A stretch of DNA of 52,936 bases from Astrothelium macrocarpum (lineage: Eukaryota > Ascomycota > Dothideomycetes > Trypetheliales > Trypetheliaceae). The stretch spans positions 1 through 52,936 of the forward strand of contig JAGEMR010000177.1 of assembly GCA_021030915.1 (NCBI GenBank), written 5' to 3'. Below, piece by piece: positions 35,535 through 46,566 of this stretch (positions are counted from its first letter, which is position 1; each line of letters opens with the position of its first letter). A program made the translations under genes and the position numbers. Below the pieces are notes generated by a model that was given only the letters and a program-made list of their open reading frames with translations, was not told the DNA's origin and did not search any database.

Positions 35535-36854
35535 ATGGTCGGGACGCCGGCCTCGGGCCACGTCTCTCTAAGTCGACTTCCACTAGAGGTAATTCAAAAC
35601 ATTGCAAGCCAATGCGACGCGCGGGCTATTCTCTCACTACGCCAAACCAATCACTACCTTCGGGCCGCATGTTGGAATACTTTGGTTCTAAGAGATAGTC
35701 TGGAGCGACACCAAGATTTGTGGGAGCAGAGCAACTTCGATATTGAGAAAATCGGTCAGACTCTTGGACGCGACACCGAGGCTTGGGCAAGATTTGCATT
35801 GGCGGACCAGCGCGCATTTGAAATACGACATGGCGTAGAAGGTGGCTTGACCGGGGATACGCTTCAGCGATGTCTATCGTGGGCTCCTCACCTTATCATA
35901 TGCCAACGTAGGCGCTGTCCTTCGATGTTTCGATATGCCCTCGTGCAATGCTGAGATATCCAAGACCCTATCGTTTCCTCACCTTGGCTCGCCTGGAGTT
36001 TGAATCGTCTAGTTTATCACTCGAAATATGGGCCATTGGACGAGAAAATTATATTCTGGTATGCTGCAACCATGATCAGTAGTAAGTGCGCAATTCTCTC
36101 GTTAGAAATCGAGTTTTAACGCTCTCAAGCCAGCGATAAAGGAAATGACATGGCCTTGTCGGAAGGCCTGCCTCATATACATGGCTATTTGCATCAGGCA
36201 AAGCACATTTGGAAAGCTCTCAGGTCCTTGGGAGCATTCGCAACCTTGTTGAAGCAAGCAGTGAGACATAACAGGATAGGTCTTTCAAGTGGAAGGGCTC
36301 GCAGATCTGCTTCTGCTCCTATTCCTATCCCATCTGCTGTGGATATTCCAATTCTTCATATGCAGGGAGATGGTCCTTTTCCGATACCCTTTGACCCAGA
36401 CACATCTTCGCATGACTGCCAGTCTCTAGCCTGGACATCTTGGCGCGAGTCTTGTGTCAACAGCATGTTGACACCTGCCTTCATTACAGATGACGAATGG
36501 TGCGGTTATTATTTGAGCTACAGCAGTTTAACTGATGGTCATTTTGACCCACCGATGATTAACATCAGACTGGCTACTGCCAAAACAACGGATCTGGCTG
36601 AAAGCCCGCGTCACTTCCACGTTGAGGGGAGTGGAACTGATGCTGTAGGTGACTTCAGACTGAGAGGAGTGGTTCACAAAAGCAATCAAATAATTTTCAC
36701 TCAGCAATACAGTACGCATCGATGGACTTGGAAATGCTTGATGACACCATTCGGGATTTATGGCACCTGGTGTTGTTGCATGGATGATTCAGAGCCGTTG
36801 GGATCCGTTTGGCTCTGGAAAAGGAAGTGGAAGCCATTTGGTCAAAACACATGA
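35535..36854 (+). CDS. F-box domain protein
   Basis: Probable substrate receptor of an SCF ubiquitin ligase. Exons are 35535-35907, 35956-36085 and 36134-36854 (48-bp introns); 407 aa. The F-box is at residues about 12-55 (LSRLPLEVIQNIASQC, ILSLRQTNHYLR). The middle contains PHIHGYLHQAK and LRSLGAFATLL; the C-terminal part has DDEWCGYYLSYSSL, FDPPMINIRL, MTPFGIYGTW and VWLWKRKW. I associate this pattern with a group of fungal F-box proteins of unknown target. Two choices are uncertain. The first acceptor could be 9 bp later (exon 2 from 35965) without changing frame. The second donor is the weaker gtgcgc at 36086, chosen because the better gtaagt 4 bp upstream breaks the frame. Confidence 0.75.
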
Positions 36855-37003
36855 GTGATCGATTTGCCACCATGTTCTCGAAGATGTCCTTATGAAAATA
36901 ATGCTTGCTATACACATAAAGAGCCCTTTGATACTGGTGGATTCCTTAATCGCGTAGTGTCTTAAGTTATTTTGCCAGCATGAAATGTCGCGTGATGGTA
37001 CGT

Positions 37004-37831
37004 TCAATCTGTGGATCTTAGCCCACATTTCGGATCACGACACTGACACTGGGAAATTCTAAACAAAGCAAAAGACCTGCATTTCAACCGCCCAGCCATG
37101 GCCTTAGCGAAACGAATCGATCGTTGGGAGTCCTTTGCGTAGTATTCGAAGATCGGAAGGCCATGCCGCGTCACGAACGGGGTGAGAGCGCTGTCATAGC
37201 TGTGCGGTGACGTCCTTACATTTTCGGCCGTGGACGAGGCCGCCTGAAGCATCTCATCGATTCTGCAATCTAGAGAGTCAGCACGTGATAGCAGCAATCC
37301 CACATTGGCGACGTACGTGTAATGGAACGTCGAACGGATCTCCTCGTCTATGTGCAGGAGGTATGAGCTGGGGTTGTGTGCAACGTATTCAGGCGTGGGC
37401 TCGCGGAAGATGAATATCGTGGCTAAGAGACGGACGATGCGGCTGGTCCTGTCGAGGTCAACACCTGCCTTCTTGGCGAGCTCCTCCAGCGAGATCCGCC
37501 CCTCCGCGGGGACAATGGTAAAGAAGCTGAAATCGAGGGCCACTTGGATGGCTGCAAGCTCGTATCCTTGGCAGCAAAGAGCGCGGAAGTACCTCTTGGG
37601 GTTCTCGACGAGGTACTAGAGGTTTTCTAGCGATTGCTTCAAGCTACTGTGAAGCCTAACATATTCGGGCGTCTCGGGACGGCCAATCGAGTTTGGTACA
37701 AATGCAGGCTGCACATAGTTGTTAACTCGCAGGTACTCTGCGACAGCCTGCGTGTGCCTGACAACGTTGTCGGCAAGGGCGAGCGGGTCATCAGCGGCTT
37801 TGGCGACTGTTCCATTGGTGTATGTGGACAT
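37004..37831 (-). pseudogene. Broken O-methyltransferase, dimerisation part only
   Basis: The reading frame from the ATG at 37831 matches the N-terminal half of fungal SAM-dependent O-methyltransferases of the plant COMT-like family: helical dimerisation region, then ISLEELAKKAGVDLDRTSRI (winged helix), FREPTPEYVAHNPSS and the segment ending RFAKAMAG. Two defects are visible. A TAG at 37618-37616 interrupts ENL-stop-YLVENP in an otherwise continuous frame. After AMAG the SAM-binding domain is missing and the frame ends at 37004; a trace resembling the VVD-x-G start of that domain may survive near 37040-37020 in another frame. With no Gly-rich SAM motif the product could not methylate. It faces the DHA2 transporter gene, an arrangement seen in secondary-metabolite clusters. 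A splice solution around the TAG was not found. Confidence 0.8.
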
Positions 37832-38281
37832 GTTTGAATTTGAAATGCGAATGTCGCTTACGGATCCCCATGGCTGCTGCGAGCACTTCGTCCATATACC
37901 GTCTGATCAATTCTTGTCGAGTCCACGCGGTTGCGTGCGAGGCACCGGCCCCGTCGACCATGCAGTGCCGTGCCTTGGGTGAAGCGCTACCCGCAGACGG
38001 CCGATGTTAAAGATTTCAGTGGCCGGCATTGATAATTCTAGCGTCAGGGGACACTTTGGACCGATACTGCTTACATATGCACAGTGGGATTGGTGCCGTA
38101 TGTTATTGTCAGCACGAATGTTTCGGCCGACATTTTTCGGGCACGTGACAAGCATACACAATCTCAGACAGTTACCCCGAGTGCATTACCACGCATTAGC
38201 AATCTACTCAATCTCACAAGCAGCAAGACGCTCCCTTGCTTGCAGTTATATTGAACATGGGTTTACTCTCTCCTCTACCTG
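37832..38281. promoter_or_regulatory. Divergent promoter O-methyltransferase relic / DHA2 transporter
   Basis: 450 bp between two outward-facing starts. If the methyltransferase was once active, both genes were probably controlled together. No specific operator is identified. Confidence 0.45.
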
Positions 38282-40039
38282 ATGTCCGGCATACCAAGAC
38301 GAGAAGACGTTCCCCCCTCCGTTTCCAATCCATCAGCAGCTATGGCGACGCTTGGCGACAAGGAGACCACGGCAAACAGCCGAGCCGACATCAATATCAA
38401 TGCTGGTGAGGACAACTCGCTAAGTCCTCCTAGAAACTCAACCAGCGACGAGAAGCAGAATGAGCAGGAGCCCCCGCCCCGCCCACCCTACCTCACCGGA
38501 TGGAAGTGGTTAGTGTACATAGCGGCCGTCGTTTTCTCCACCTTCCTGTATGCCCTCGACGGCACGATCGTTGCCGTCCTCCAGCCTGACCTTCTCGGGG
38601 AATTCGGCCACATCGCTGATCTGTCGTGGCTGAGCGTCGCGTTCCTGCTGTGCGCAACAGCCACCAATCTGGCTTGGGGCCGCATCTACAGCAACTTCAA
38701 CGCCAAGTGGCTCTACATCTTCCATGTGTTCATCTTCGAGGTCGGCTCGGCCATCTGCGGCGCAGCGCCGTCCATGAATGTCTTGATATTGGGACGCGCC
38801 ATCGCAGGCGTGGGCGGCTCGGGCCAGTACATCGGATGCGTGACCCTCATCGCTGCTACCACCACCATAACCGAGCGCCCTATGTACGTCTCCCTCACCG
38901 GCTTAAGCTGGGGTCTTGGTACTGTGCTGGGCCCCATTATCGGGGGCGCCTTCGCCCAGTCGTCGGCAGGCTGGCGATGGGGCTTCTACATCAACCTCCT
39001 TGTTGGTGCTGCCTGCGCACCTGCTTGGCTTTTCCTAATTCCCAGCAAGGATCCCCGTCCTGGCACGCCCTTCCGGGCGAGAGCGGTCGAGGTAGATTAC
39101 GCTGGTATCGTACTGCAGGCTGGAGTGCTGACGGCCTTGCTCTTGGCTATCAATATGGGTGGTGTCACGTTCCCGTGGGACTCGGGTCGTATCATCGCGC
39201 TCTTTGTTGTGTCTGGTATGCTTTTCCTTGCATTGGGCATTCAGCAGTTCTGGAACATTCTCACCACGGAGGCACGGCGCATTATCCCTGTGCAATTCTT
39301 CCGGTCACGCACGGTGCTTATCCTCTTCTGTTGCACCGCAGGAGGCGGCGCTTTACTCTTTGTGCCGACTTATATGATACCCCTCTTCTTCCAATTCACG
39401 CGTAGCGACAGTCCACTCGATGCCGGCGTTCGGCTACTCCCCTTTATTGCTATTCTAATAGTCTTCATTATCATCAATGGAGCCCTAATGTCGAAGCTGG
39501 GCTATTACATGCCGTGGTATCTGGTGGGCGGTTGCATTGTCGTCATCGGCTCTACCTTCATGTACACGATTAACCAGGACGACTCTGAAAGCCGCGTATA
39601 CGGCTACACGGTGATGATAGGCGCGGGGACCGGCATGTTCGCCCAGGCTGGGTATTCAGTCGCTCAGGCCGTTGTCGACGGCGCAAATGTTCCGCCCGCC
39701 ATTGGCTTCATCACGCTGGCTCAATTCGTTGGCATCACTCTCTCCCTCGCCATCGCCAATGCCATCCTCCTCAATGAAAGCCAGTCGGAGATCCAGCGAA
39801 TCCTGCCCAACGTGCCGCTCGCTGAAATCCAGAGCGCCATCCTGGGCGCTCGCTCCGGCCTTGTGCAGAGCCTCGCCCCGGATGTCCAGAGACGTGTCCT
39901 TGGCGCCATCGTCAGCGCTATGGACAAGACCTATATTCTCGTCATTGTCGGCGGCGCTCTTGCCGCTATCTTAAGCCTCACGATGCGCCGCGAGAAGCTG
40001 TTCGGAGGTGCTTCCGGCGGCATTGCTGGTATGGGATAA
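38282..40039 (+). CDS. MFS drug:H+ antiporter, DHA2 (14-TM) type
   Basis: Intronless, 585 aa, plasma-membrane proton-coupled efflux carrier. The first 75 residues are hydrophilic and Ser/Pro-rich. Fourteen hydrophobic segments follow. Family motifs: LDGTIVAVLQPDL in TM1, WLSVAFLLCATATNLAWGR (motif A region), GRAIAGVGGSGQ (motif B), and the antiporter motif C (GLGTVLGPIIGGAFAQ) followed by WRWGFYINL. A periplasmic-type loop near residues 515-550 precedes the last TM. Similar carriers export fungal secondary metabolites (HC-toxin/aflatoxin-type pumps) or give drug resistance. Its neighbour is a broken O-methyltransferase, so it may be the survivor of a decayed biosynthetic locus. The reading frame is fully intact. 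Confidence 0.93.
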   Translation: MSGIPRREDVPPSVSNPSAAMATLGDKETTANSRADININAGEDNSLSPPRNSTSDEKQNEQEPPPRPPYLTGWKWLVYIAAVVFSTFLYALDGTIVAVLQPDLLGEFGHIADLSWLSVAFLLCATATNLAWGRIYSNFNAKWLYIFHVFIFEVGSAICGAAPSMNVLILGRAIAGVGGSGQYIGCVTLIAATTTITERPMYVSLTGLSWGLGTVLGPIIGGAFAQSSAGWRWGFYINLLVGAACAPAWLFLIPSKDPRPGTPFRARAVEVDYAGIVLQAGVLTALLLAINMGGVTFPWDSGRIIALFVVSGMLFLALGIQQFWNILTTEARRIIPVQFFRSRTVLILFCCTAGGGALLFVPTYMIPLFFQFTRSDSPLDAGVRLLPFIAILIVFIIINGALMSKLGYYMPWYLVGGCIVVIGSTFMYTINQDDSESRVYGYTVMIGAGTGMFAQAGYSVAQAVVDGANVPPAIGFITLAQFVGITLSLAIANAILLNESQSEIQRILPNVPLAEIQSAILGARSGLVQSLAPDVQRRVLGAIVSAMDKTYILVIVGGALAAILSLTMRREKLFGGASGGIAGMG

Positions 40040-40868
40040 AATGTGCCGCTGTTTTAGATAGATATCGATGTTACCTACCTGGAGGCTAGATCGTGATGAA
40101 TTGTAACGGAAAGTGTTAGTGGCGTTGGCTACATCTACTTCCATCTCTTCCATTTCCATAGATCTTCTATTCAAGACCCTTTGCAAGGGGCCGCGCAATG
40201 CTTGGCTGTGCGTGCGGCCAGTTCAATATCAGCAATTAGGATGGTTCAGAAAACCCTTTCTCTCATACGTGTATAGTAATAGACGCCAATTTCCGTGTAT
40301 AGAATCACGCATATACTGCAGCGCGACTTGGGATTAGATGGTACGGGCCACAGGTCCTTTCTTATATTTTAGGGAAATAGCGTTAGAATCCTATTGTATA
40401 GAAGCGAGGAAAAAGGGGTGGGGGCTAAATACTTGATAGATGGCTACTTAGCGCTTTGCAGTATATATTGTTTAAATAATAGAGGGACATCTCACAATAA
40501 GTTACGTACAGAGAGTGAGCAAAACCCCTTACCTACGTGCACACAAATTTCAAGAATAAAACTTCATTGTAGCTGAACTCGTTCGAGTTTCTATGCAGTT
40601 TTGGCTGATGTAGATGGCGTGTTGTTTACATATGGGGATATTCTACCATGAGAGTGTATTTCTCCAAAAAAGAATGATAATAATAATAACAGTAAAAATA
40701 AAAATAAAAATTAAACGTCCAATAAGGATTTCGAGCCGAGGGCCGAGGGACTCGGAGCTCTTCCCAACCCCTCCATCCTCTTTACCTACCATACAACTTT
40801 CTCGTCTCTTGCAGAATTGTACACATTACCTCACACTAAGGATCTTCTAATTGTCAACTTTACTCACA
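40040..40868. other. Intergenic, tandem genes, with A-rich microsatellite
   Basis: 829 bp between the transporter and the thiolase, both on the plus strand. It includes an A-rich simple run (aataataataacagtaaaaa and following, 40676-40713) about 155 bp before the thiolase start. No gene seen. Confidence 0.6.
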
Positions 40869-42333
40869 ATGGCTACAGAGAGACTATCGTCAATCCTTTC
40901 GCATGTTACTGGCGGCAGCAAAAGTGGCATTAATGCAATGTACGTATAGTTTAGCTGAAAAGCTCCTGGACTGGAGAGCATAGCTCTGATTTCACCAAAA
41001 TAGCACTCAGAAACATCCTGACGATGTGGTCATTACGCTTGCTATTCGAACGCCATTGGCAAAAGGGGGGAAGGGAGGTCTCAAAGACACACCCTTGGAC
41101 GGCATGGTCTACAAGCTCTTGGTAGAGGTCCTCAAGAGAGCGAAGTTAGATCCTCAAATGATAGAAGACATTTGCTTGGGAAATGTGCGAATCACCAATT
41201 GTGCCCATATACCATCAACGCAGTGGTCGCTAACATTGATTCTGCCATAGGTCTCTGATGCGAAAGCCGCATACTACATCAGGGCCGCTTCGCTCGCCGC
41301 CGGCTTCCCAAATACTACTGGTGCATCATCTTGCAATCGATTCTGCAGTTCCGGCCTCAAAGCCGTACAAGATATCGCGAATCAAATATCCATGGGCTCC
41401 ATTGACTGTGGTCTTGCCCTTGGTGCCGAGCACATGACGACCGGAGGCGACCGGCTCACCCGGCCATTTGTGGACGACATTTTGAACAGCGGCGTACAGG
41501 ACGCGGTGGACTGCCTACAGCCAATGGGACAGACTAGCGAGAATGTGGCAAGGGATTTTGAAGTTACGAGGGAGGCTCAAGATCGGTACAGCGCGGAAAG
41601 TTATGCGAGAGCGGAGCGCGCGCAAAAAGCCGGGTGGTTCGATGATGAAATTGTGCCGATCACGGTGAAGGTGAAAGATCCGAAAAGTGGAGAGGAGAAA
41701 ACCGTCACTTTGAACAAGGATGAAGGTCCAAGATGGGGAACGACATACGAGAGTTTAAGCAAGATTCGGCCGGCATTTCCACAGTTTGGTGATCGAAGTA
41801 CAGGAGGAAACTCGAGTCAAGTCACAGATGGAGGTTCGTCCCATATCTTTCTCAACATACTCTGTATTCTTTGAAAATCTATGTACTAACAGTTTCCTCT
41901 TTTAGCGGCGGCTGTTCTTCTTATGCGTCGTTCCAAAGCTGAAGAAATGCGCCAACCAATTCTCGCCAAGTTTGTTGGCGCTACTGTCGCTGGTCTCGCA
42001 CCTCGCATTATGGGAATTGGTCCCTCGATTGCAATTCCTAAACTTCTCAGCAAATTCAAAATCAACATAGAAGACTGCGATATCATCGAACTCAATGAGG
42101 CATTCGCATCCATGGCCGTATATTGCTTGAACACATTGAAGCTTGATCATGCCAAGATGAATCCACGAGGAGGTGCTATCGCTCTTGGTCATCCGTTGGG
42201 GTGCACAGGAGCAAGGCAAATTGTGACTGGCCTTTCGGAAGCACGGCGGACGAAGAAGAAAATTCTGTTAACTAGCATGTGTATTGGGACCGGCCAAGGT
42301 ATGGCGGGTTTGTTCGTCAACGAGCAATTGTAA
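40869..42333 (+). CDS. POT1: 3-ketoacyl-CoA thiolase, peroxisomal
   Basis: Last step of beta-oxidation: thiolytic cleavage of 3-ketoacyl-CoA to acetyl-CoA and a shortened acyl-CoA. Exons are 40869-40939, 41004-41184, 41251-41833 and 41906-42333 (introns 64, 66, 72 bp); 420 aa, typical. All active-site elements are present: Cys116 in NRFCSSGL, His374 in GGAIALGHPLGCTG, Cys404 in SMCIGTGQGMAG, plus LNEAFA. The N-terminus R5-L6-x5-H12-V13 fits a PTS2 peroxisomal signal with Val in place of the common final Leu. The first intron separates this targeting part from the enzyme. It converges with the oxidoreductase gene, with stop codons 77 bp apart. One of several possible paralogues; the symbol is by family. 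Confidence 0.93.
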
Positions 42334-42410
42334 AAAGCCGCATTTCCACGACTTGCATTCTGTATGTATGTATCTTGCGTATTCTAAAATTGACGATGTG
42401 TCCAAGCAAT

Positions 42411-43972
42411 CTATCGCAAATATGCAAATCCAGCCTGGGCCTTGATATGAGGATAGCCGCTGGAGTCAACTTTTGGCAAGATACTTATTTTCCTCTGCGT
42501 TTCCTTTTCATTAGCGTCCAACCATCTCTTGACCTCTGTTTCGTCACTCCAATCACTTGTCAGCTCCTCTCCTCTCCCTAACTGGTGCAATTGAGATCCG
42601 CTGGCCTATTGAAAATCAGCTGTAGCTAGCTTTAATGCTCCGAGCGAGACTACGTACCTGTGTGTGGTTCGGTAAAGGCATCTTATTTTCAATAGCACCG
42701 GTAATCTTCCCTTCCAGCATCTCTTTACACAAGAACGGTTCTGCACTCAAAGGCCTCCCAATGCCAACTCCATCCAGTGCTCCATCGTTCAGAGCTTTCA
42801 CCATCCCGCCTACAGTCCTAAATCCTCCTGTAACGTAAACCTTGGTCTTCTTCAGCAAGGGTCTCAACATTTCCGCGAATTCAATAAAATACGCCTCCCT
42901 CGCCTTTGTCGATTCCTTCTTGTGCTCGAATGCCCTTCCTTCAAAAGTTCCTCCACTCATATCTACAAAATCCACCCTCGCCTCCTCCAACATAACACAC
43001 AGCTTCCGCGAATCCTCTGGCGTAAACCCCCCAGCCTGAAATTCCACACTATTTAACTTTACACAGATTACAAACCCCGGATCCGGCACTCTCCTCCTCA
43101 CCTCCTCAATCACCTCAAACACAATCCTCGCCCGATTCTCCAAACTCCCGCCATACTCATCCTCCCTCCGATTCGTCGTCAGGCTCAAAAACTGCGCCAA
43201 CAGGTACCCATGCGCGCAGTGCACCTGCACGCCATCAAACCCGGCCTCCTTGCACCAATACGCCGTCTCCCCAAAGCGGCGCACGACGCCACGAATCTCG
43301 TCGGTGCTCAACGGCCTTGGCTTCGCAAACTCGTTGCCGGCCCACGAAATCGCGAGGTGCACGTCCGACGCCGACACCGGGTGCGGGTTCAGCGCCTTGT
43401 TGCCCTGGCGGCCCGGGTGCGAGAGCTGCGCGATGAAGAGCGCGCCGTCGGCTTTTGCGGCCGCGCACAGCGCGCAGTATTGCGTGAGCCGCCCGTCGTG
43501 GTTGTCGTAGAAGATGGCGTTGCCGAAGCCTTCGACGGCGTCGTAGGCGACCATTAGATTGCCGCTCACGATGATGCCGATGCTGCCGCGGCCCCAGGCG
43601 GTGTAGAGGCGGATGAGCTCGTCGCTGGGGACACCACGGGCGGACTGAGGAAGGTGAGGTGGCTCAGTGGGGTGGTTATGGTGGATTAGGGAGGTGGTGA
43701 GGTAGGAGGGGTATTTGATGGACGATGGAGTTACTTACAATGTCTTCGCCATCTTTGTTCCAGTGACATAATCTCTCGGTCATGGGTGCCTTCAAAAATC
43801 GGTTTCTCGCAGTCCTTCCAGAGAACGGGAAGGTAATACCTTCCTTCAGAGGCGCTGGATCTAGAGCTTCACCAGCTATGCGTGTTGCGTGGCCTCTGGA
43901 ATCTTTTGCCGTTGTGTGGTCAGGGGCCGGTGGTGGAGGCACTCCCTGACCCGTATTCATATCGTATTCCAT
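42411..43972 (-). CDS. NADH:flavin oxidoreductase, Old Yellow Enzyme family
   Basis: FMN-dependent (beta/alpha)8-barrel reductase of the NADH oxidase-like fungal subgroup. Exons are 43972-43739, 43644-42658 and 42605-42411 (introns 94 and 52 bp); 471 aa. Visible: PFSGRTARNRFLKAPMTERL near the start, GSIGIIVSGN, QLSHPGRQGN, HCAHGYLLAQFLS with the substrate-binding His, NRREDEYGGSLENRARI, GGFRT and GIGRPLSAEP for FMN phosphate. The final exon adds LHQLGRGEEL and EVKRWLDANE, usual in this subgroup and lost if the last intron is not removed. An in-frame ATG at 44035 would add 21 residues; I prefer 43972 because the extra part is hydrophobic and not family-like. The natural substrate (an activated alkene) is unknown. 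Confidence 0.88.
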
Positions 43973-44406
43973 TGTACGAGGAGACAGTATGCTAAACCAG
44001 AAAACTAAACGTAACTTGTATGTACGATTTAGCATAGGCTGATATGAGCTTAGGAGAAAGGACGCAGGTACACATAGTTTTTACGAAAGTCACAATCCAA
44101 AAATATTGAGCCAGGGTGATTTGAGACAAGGAAGGACAGAAGCGAACTGGATCGTTTTACTAGACCATGAGGAAGATAGCCATACCTAAAGTCGATCAAC
44201 GTTTCCAAGGAAAAACAGATTTGCCGCTATGTGAGGAAGTTTGAGGTTAAAGTCAAGATAGTGGATGTGTTAGAGAATCAAGGCGCAAATCAACAGAAGA
44301 CTGCTGAAATATCGACAATAGATTCCTCGGCTCTCCATGAGGTAACCCGCGTTAGTTTTCGTCTTATGTCCAGAGCTAGCTATGCGAACACATCCCAGTC
44401 ATCCTA
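43973..44406. other. Upstream region of the oxidoreductase, up to the transposon
   Basis: About 430 bp of normal composition between the oxidoreductase start and the TA target site (44405-44406) of the Pogo-like element. It must hold the promoter. No RIP-like decay is visible here despite the adjacent element. Confidence 0.6.
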
Positions 44407-44440
44407 GGAGATTTCACCACCTCGTGCACGGGCCCATCTC
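44407..44440. repeat. Left terminal inverted repeat
   Basis: 34 bp (ggagatttcaccacctcg and onward to ggcccatctc) that match the right end exactly in reverse complement. Beyond 34 bp the match continues imperfectly (gtgcac versus atgcat), with differences of the C-to-T/G-to-A type. The box ctcgtgcacg occurs twice near this end (44421-44430 and 44438-44447). Confidence 0.95.
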
Positions 44441-46530
44441 GTGCACGCTTTTATCTCTTTTTGTTCCACGAATTCGAACACGAATAACACCACCAATATG
44501 GATTCTATCGAAATAGTGATAATAATAGCAGATGTATAAAAACGTCCTAATTATAATTAATTAATTAAAATTTATAGAATCGATTGTTCGATGTTATCGC
44601 GTCGTCATAAAAGAATTATCAGATTCAAAAAAAATGTATATTAAAATATTTTGATCAAATTTTCATAATATCAGAAAATTATTTTAATTAAATGAATTAA
44701 TATATTTACGGATTATAATATTTTATTTATAATTTAAATAATTCGAAATTTCGTTATTAATATTGATAAAATCGAAATAAAAAAAAATTAGATAAATCAT
44801 TTTATTTATTATTATTATTTTAAATTAAAATCATTATTTTTTATCATTTTTAATTTTATTTAAAAAAAAATGAATAATTATTAATAATTTCAATTTTATT
44901 TTAAAATGATATAAAATATTAAATTATATTATTTTATTATTAATAATTTATTAAATAATTATCAAAATTGTAAAATATCATATTTTATTATATAATATGT
45001 ATAATATGAATAAAAAAGGTTTTATTATAGGCCAATTTTTGAATTATTGTTATATATTCAATAAAATAATATTCAAACAAAATTTATTTTAAAAAATAGA
45101 TATAAATAATTCAATTTCGTGAATTATTATTCTGATTATAATCATTATAAATGATAAAATATTTTTTTTTTTATTCATTTATAATATTTAATCAAACGTT
45201 ATCTAAAATTCATAATTTCAATATATGAATTTTATTATTTATAAATATAATTTTATCATATTTTTATTAGATTAAATAAATAATAAAATTAATTTGATCT
45301 GATTAAAAAAAATATTTAATAAAAATATCAAAATTAAAATTGATCATGATTTAAAATAAAAATTATTTATTATAAATGATTATAAATTTTATTTTATTAT
45401 AAATTTTTTTTAATTATTATTATAATTAATAAATTCTGATAATTATTTATTCTTTTTATTTAATTTATCAATTTTAATTATTTGATATGAATTTATTTAA
45501 ATTATTGATTGAATATTATAATTCTGAATTAAATAAATGGATTCAATATATATAGAATTTAATTGGATTAAATAAAATTGATTTTTTTTTATTATTCTGA
45601 AAAATATATCAGAAAATATTTATATTTTTAAATATTATTAATGATTAATTTAAAATAAATCTGAAATCATTTAATTCATTAATAATATTCAATCAAATTA
45701 ATATAAAAAAGAATTTAAATTAATATTATAATTCAGAATTTTTAATAATAATATTAATAAAATATTAAAAAAATTTTCGTAAATAATTCGATATTCAATT
45801 AGAATCATTATAATAAAAAATGATTAATAAATTTAAAATATAAATTCTAAAATAGAATAAAAAAAATTATTTTTTGAAAATTGAAATATTGAATCTGAAA
45901 AAAATATTGAAATTTTAAAAATAATGAATAAAATAATGAAAATAAATTAAAATATTTTTTGAATATAATAGAATTATTTTTTATAATTCTAATAAAATTA
46001 TACGTATTCATGAATTATAATAAAAATAAAAAAAGGCCGAATAATTTGAAAAATAATAAAAAGAAATTCAAAAAATATAAAAATAGACTGATAAATAAAT
46101 TGAAATTGAATGAAAAATATAACGAAAACATGATCGGAAAGAAATTTAATAACAACGAAAGATTGAATGAATTATTAAATAATAATAGAAATAAAAAATT
46201 ATTGAATAACGAATAACGAACGAATAATTCAAAGACGAATTTCGGCCGAAATAACGGAAATAATGAAATCAGTTTAAAATATAAATTAGATTTCAAAATA
46301 TTATAATGATGAATGAGAAGACGTCAAATGAAACCGAAATGATTTCTTATTTGATTCATTCAGAACGATTAATTTACATTCTATTATATTTCAGAAATGA
46401 AAATTAATTCTCTATATAAAACACATAATTCAGAATTTTTAATTAATCTTGTTTTCATTTCATTAATTATCAGCGTTATTGAGATATTCAAATTCAAACG
46501 CGTGGTAGTGAGAATTAATTTGGTATGCAT

Positions 46531-46564
46531 GAGATGGGCCCGTGCACGAGGTGGTGAAATCTCC
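46531..46564. repeat. Right terminal inverted repeat
   Basis: Exact reverse complement of 44407-44440, followed by the TA at 46565-46566 and normal sequence. Confidence 0.95.
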
Positions 46565-46566
46565 TA

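Larger units (their letters stand above)
44407..46564 (+). mobile_element. Complete-length Pogo/Fot1-like DNA transposon, RIP-decayed
   Basis: 2158 bp bounded by perfect 34-bp terminal inverted repeats and flanked by TA on both sides (44405-44406, 46565-46566), the target duplication of Tc1/mariner-type elements. The outer 60-110 bp at each end are of normal composition. The interior (about 44520-46480) is almost only A+T with stops in every frame. The plus strand at 45631-45696 aligns without gaps to the transposase-like segment of the first block, at 1226 versus 1224 bp from the end, mostly with C/T and G/A differences, so the old gene ran left to right. A Lys/Asn-rich open segment at 45959-46216 may be the relic of its C-terminal tail. 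The element cannot encode a working transposase. Confidence 0.8.

Noticed and set aside
36081..36133. gtaagt donor at 36082 in the F-box gene
   Set aside because: Better consensus than gtgcgc but shifts the frame and destroys the conserved downstream segment.
37616..37840. Intron removing the TAG in the O-methyltransferase
   Set aside because: The text on both sides of the TAG is continuous family-like protein in one frame, so an intron would delete conserved residues.
45959..46216. Lys/Asn-rich small protein gene inside the Pogo-like element
   Set aside because: Composition follows the AT saturation; better explained as a decayed transposase tail.
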